Source: an uncultured Lachnospiraceae bacterium (lineage in GTDB: Bacteria; Bacillota_A; Clostridia; Lachnospirales; Lachnospiraceae). Taken from it: a stretch of 9,164 nt of DNA. The position numbers and the translations under genes are program-made. Positions 6,933 to 9,164 of this stretch are shown here, in pieces. Within the stretch, counting starts at the first letter, position 1. Every line of letters begins with the position of its first letter. The notes under the pieces were generated by a model. That model did no database searches. It was not told the origin of the DNA and saw only the letters and a program-made list of their open reading frames with translations. The stretch spans positions 1-9,164 of the forward strand of contig CAJUMT010000079.1 in the NCBI GenBank assembly GCA_910587495.1, read 5' to 3'.

Positions 6933-7571
6933 ATGAAAACAATGGAAAAACAGTTAGAAGAATTTGGTGTAGTGCCGGTAGTTGTATTAGAGGATGTAAA
7001 GGACGCCCTGCCATTGGCAGACGCTCTGGTGAAAGGAGGACTTCCTTGTGCGGAGGTGACGTTCCGCACGGAAGCTGCAAAGGAATCTATCCGCCGGATG
7101 ACAGAACAATATCCGGATATGCTGGTAGGCGCCGGTACGGTTCTTACGGTGGAGCAGGTGAAGCAGGCTGTGGATGCGGAAGCGAAGTTTATTGTAAGTC
7201 CTGGGTTCGACCCTGAAATTGTAGAGTATTGTCTGGAAAAAAACATTCCGGTATTTCCGGGCTGTATTACTCCTTCCGAAGTGGCACAGGCAGTAAAGAG
7301 AGGACTTCAGGTGGTAAAGTTCTTTCCGGCAGAGCAGTTTGGCGGAGTATCGACAATCAAAGCGCTGGCGGCGCCGTATACAACAATAAAGTTTATGCCG
7401 ACCGGCGGGGTAAACGCAAAAAACCTGAAAGACTATCTGGATTGCAGCAAAATCGTATGCTGCGGCGGAAGCTGGATGGTGAAAGGAAGTTTAATCAAAG
7501 AGGGAAAATTTGAAGAGATTTTTGAAATGACGAAGGAAGCGGTGGGGCTTGTGAAAAGTATCCGCAGTTAG
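6933..7571 (+). CDS. eda: 2-keto-3-deoxy-6-phosphogluconate (KDPG) aldolase
   Basis: This class I aldolase splits KDPG into pyruvate and glyceraldehyde-3-phosphate, the last step of the Entner-Doudoroff and hexuronate pathways. It is 212 aa, the normal size for this TIM-barrel family. The Schiff-base lysine is Lys129 in VVKFFPAE, and the general acid/base glutamate is Glu41 in EVTFRT. VGAGTVLT (65-72), FIVSPGFD (86-93), FPGCITPSE (108-116) and FMPTGGV (154-160) are standard substrate loops. The kdgK gene follows 34 bases later, supporting a role on sugar acids. Some family members also cleave 4-hydroxy-2-oxoglutarate. The AT-rich 157-base gap before it must hold the promoter. TATAAA occurs at 6872-6877 and 6905-6910, but no convincing -35 box is visible. 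The stop is TAG, with an in-frame TAA three codons later. Confidence 0.95.
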   Translation: MKTMEKQLEEFGVVPVVVLEDVKDALPLADALVKGGLPCAEVTFRTEAAKESIRRMTEQYPDMLVGAGTVLTVEQVKQAVDAEAKFIVSPGFDPEIVEYCLEKNIPVFPGCITPSEVAQAVKRGLQVVKFFPAEQFGGVSTIKALAAPYTTIKFMPTGGVNAKNLKDYLDCSKIVCCGGSWMVKGSLIKEGKFEEIFEMTKEAVGLVKSIRS

Positions 7572-7605
7572 TTTGTAATATAATTGTATACATGGAGGAA
7601 AGAAT

Positions 7606-8703
7606 ATGGATTTACAGTTAAGACCAAAAGAGAAGTGTAAATATGACGCGGTATCACTGGGCGAGGTCATGCTCCGCCTTGATCCGGGAGAAGGAAGAAT
7701 CCGCACCGCCAGAAGTTTCCGGGCATGGGAAGGCGGCGGTGAGTACAATGTAGTGCGGGGCCTGCGCCGCTGCTTTGGTATGTGTACCGCGGTTATTACC
7801 GCTTTTGCGGATAATGAAGTGGGAAAGATGATGGAGGACTTTATCCTTCAGGGCGGCGTGGATACGGCGTTGATTCGATGGATGGAGACAGACGGAATCG
7901 GGCGGATCTGCCGGAATGGAATTAATTTTACGGAACGTGGTTATGGAATCCGCGGTGCGGTCGGATGTTCTGACCGCGCGCATACAGCTATCGCGAAAGC
8001 AAAACCGGAAGACTTTGATTTTGAATATATTTTTGGAGAACTTGGCGTTCGCTGGCTGCATACCGGCGGGATTTATGCGGCGCTCTCTGAACAGTCCTGC
8101 GAGACGGTGCTGGCGGCAATCCGGATTGCCAAGAAATATGGGACAATTGTATCCTACGATTTGAACTACAGGCCGTCTATGTGGAGCGCCATCGGAGGGC
8201 AGAAAAAGGCTCAGGAAGTTAATAAAGAAATAGCAAAGTATGTGGATGTCATGATTGGCAATGAGGAAGATTTTACCGCTTGTCTGGGATTTGAGATTGA
8301 GGGAAACGATGCGGATTTAAAAGAGCTGAATCTCGACGGTTATAAGAAAATGATCAACACCGCGGCGCAAGTTTATCCGAATTTTAAAGCCGTAGCTACT
8401 ACTTTACGGAAAGTAAAAACAGCCACAATCAATGACTGGAGCGCCATCTGCTGGGCTGAGGGGGAGATTTACCAGTCGAAAGATTATAAAGGGCTTGAAA
8501 TTATGGACAGAGTAGGCGGCGGGGATTCCTTCGCGTCCGGCCTGATCTATGGACTCATGACGACAGGAAACCCTGAACTTGCGGTAAACTATGGCGCGGC
8601 TCACGGTGCATTGGCTATGACTACTCCGGGAGATACAACAATGGCAAGCAAAAAAGAAGTAGAAGCGGTTATGGGAGGCGCCGGGGCGCGTGTACAACGA
8701 TGA
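7606..8703 (+). CDS. kdgK: 2-keto-3-deoxygluconate kinase (PfkB/ribokinase family)
   Basis: The enzyme phosphorylates 2-keto-3-deoxygluconate with ATP to KDPG, the substrate of the aldolase just upstream. The product is 365 aa, somewhat longer than the common 310-340 aa KDG kinases. AVSLGEVMLRLDP (15-27) and WEGGGEYNV (41-49) form the N-terminal sugar-binding part. SYDLNYRPSMW (183-193) and GNEED (218-222) are typical of the family. The PfkB signature DRVGGGDSF is at 301-309, with catalytic Asp307. PfkB kinases vary in substrate, so the KDG assignment rests on these motifs plus adjacency to eda. GGAGG (7594-7598) precedes the ATG by 7 bases. A perfect TATAAT occurs at 7579-7584 but has no matching -35, so co-transcription with eda is the simpler reading. 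No uronate isomerase or dehydratase genes are visible here. Confidence 0.9.
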   Translation: MDLQLRPKEKCKYDAVSLGEVMLRLDPGEGRIRTARSFRAWEGGGEYNVVRGLRRCFGMCTAVITAFADNEVGKMMEDFILQGGVDTALIRWMETDGIGRICRNGINFTERGYGIRGAVGCSDRAHTAIAKAKPEDFDFEYIFGELGVRWLHTGGIYAALSEQSCETVLAAIRIAKKYGTIVSYDLNYRPSMWSAIGGQKKAQEVNKEIAKYVDVMIGNEEDFTACLGFEIEGNDADLKELNLDGYKKMINTAAQVYPNFKAVATTLRKVKTATINDWSAICWAEGEIYQSKDYKGLEIMDRVGGGDSFASGLIYGLMTTGNPELAVNYGAAHGALAMTTPGDTTMASKKEVEAVMGGAGARVQR

Positions 8704-8760
8704 GAGAATAAACTATTTCCTCACCGTTATTATTGGTGCCTATAAAAGCGCAGCCCAACG

Positions 8761-8797
8761 GCCTGACATTTTCCCAAAAAGGGAGACGGGCAGTTTT
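8761..8797 (+). terminator. Weak candidate terminator after kdgK
   Basis: GCCTG (8761-8765) can pair with CGGGC (8787-8791). An inner stem TCCC (8772-8775)/GGGA (8781-8784) closes loop AAAAA. Only four T follow (8794-8797), after AG. The internal loops make it weak. It is the only plausible terminator in the convergent gap, on the + strand side. Confidence 0.3.
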
Positions 8798-9164
8798 AGG
8801 CAGTCGATTGAATGGCATATCTTCGCGACGGCTTTAATATCAGTGTCACAGCCAGAAGAATAATCGTTGTTATGCCCAGACTGATCGGATAGATCTGCAT
8901 GATTGTTGTAAAGGACGGTATCTGCCGGAATACTGTGAAGATCCAGGTGAGCCGTACGCCGCAGATTCCGATGACTGCACAGGCCGCGGGGATAAAAGAA
9001 ACGCCGTAACCCCTCAGATAACCGGACAGAACTTCCTGCGCAAAGGAGTTCATGATGTAGTAAGAGAAAATTTCCAGGTTAAAAGCCGCCGAGGATGCCG
9101 CCATGACTGTCGTTCCAAGGCTGTTGACTGCTGATTGTATAATAATATTGGCGAAGGAAAAGAT
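8796..9164 (-). CDS. MATE-family multidrug/sodium efflux transporter, C-terminal part, apparently internally deleted
   Basis: The - strand frame is open from the right edge to TAA at 8796-8798, giving 122 residues. The ATG at 9104 is internal, since the frame continues upstream of it to the edge. It starts with NIIIQSAVNSLGTTV and MAASSAAFNLEIFSYYIMN, which resemble MATE helices 7 and 8. Next comes SFAQ, then EVLSGYLRGYG, then hydrophobic stretches like helices 11 and 12 (ACAVIGICGVRLTWIFTVF and IYPISLGITTIILLAVTLIL). In family members the FxQ segment is normally followed by ACTTFVGQN-like sequence and about 70-80 residues with helices 9 and 10 before the SGxLRG motif. That block seems absent, with the joint near 9035/9036. 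The frame is kept. It may be a pseudogene, an unusual short variant or an assembly collapse. The gene converges on kdgK and need not be related to it. The substrate is unknown. Confidence 0.8.
   Translation of the reverse strand: MFSFANIIIQSAVNSLGTTVMAASSAAFNLEIFSYYIMNSFAQEVLSGYLRGYGVSFIPAACAVIGICGVRLTWIFTVFRQIPSFTTIMQIYPISLGITTIILLAVTLILKPSRRYAIQSTA

Noticed and set aside
7579..7584. Separate kdgK promoter from a perfect TATAAT
   Set aside because: No -35-like box lies at 16-18 bases upstream, and the sequence is a generic AT-rich spacer. It remains possible but is unsupported.
8700..8711. A gene start overlapping the kdgK stop (ATGA)
   Set aside because: The frame ends after three codons (M-R-E-stop), so there is no gene.
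1..9164. Mobile elements, CRISPR arrays, tRNA or rRNA genes, or a new defence system
   Set aside because: I saw no transposase or integrase motifs, no regularly spaced repeats and no tRNA cloverleaf. The window is filled by metabolic genes and one transporter.

Overview
The window holds a complete tryptophan biosynthesis operon under T-box control, a two-gene unit for 2-keto-3-deoxygluconate breakdown, and the end of a MATE transporter gene. It is chromosomal sequence from a low-to-mid-GC Bacillota, most likely class Clostridia and probably a Lachnospiraceae relative. The pointers are the T-box leader, strong AGGAGG-type ribosome binding sites, the gene order trpE-G-D-C-F-B-A with separate unfused genes, and the protein sequence style. 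The genus cannot be told from sequence reading alone.

Layout. Bases 1-243 are a tRNA-Trp-sensing T-box leader. Its 5' end lies just outside the window, and it ends in a T-box motif, an antiterminator and a competing intrinsic terminator. A second terminator-like hairpin (248-280) follows before trpE. Bases 299-6703 carry seven trp genes on the + strand, almost all joined by 4-base ATGA overlaps or short gaps. Together they encode every step from chorismate to tryptophan. An intrinsic terminator (6734-6775) closes the operon. After an AT-rich gap come eda (KDPG aldolase) and kdgK (KDG kinase), also on the + strand. They convert 2-keto-3-deoxygluconate to pyruvate and glyceraldehyde-3-phosphate. 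A MATE-family gene converges from the right edge on the - strand.

How it works together. Uncharged tRNA-Trp should stabilise the antiterminator and let polymerase into the operon. TrpE and TrpG make anthranilate, TrpD, TrpC and TrpF carry it to indole-glycerol phosphate, and TrpA and TrpB finish tryptophan.

Two genes look damaged. trpG has an in-frame TAG at codon 17, where the family normally has glutamine (CAG to TAG would be one transition), while the rest of the gene is intact. The MATE fragment is one open frame but appears to lack about 70-80 residues, including transmembrane helices 9 and 10. These may be real lesions or sequence/assembly errors. I found no clearly new system, mobile element, CRISPR array or RNA gene other than the leader. 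The best leads are the trpG amber codon, the MATE deletion and the double-hairpin leader.
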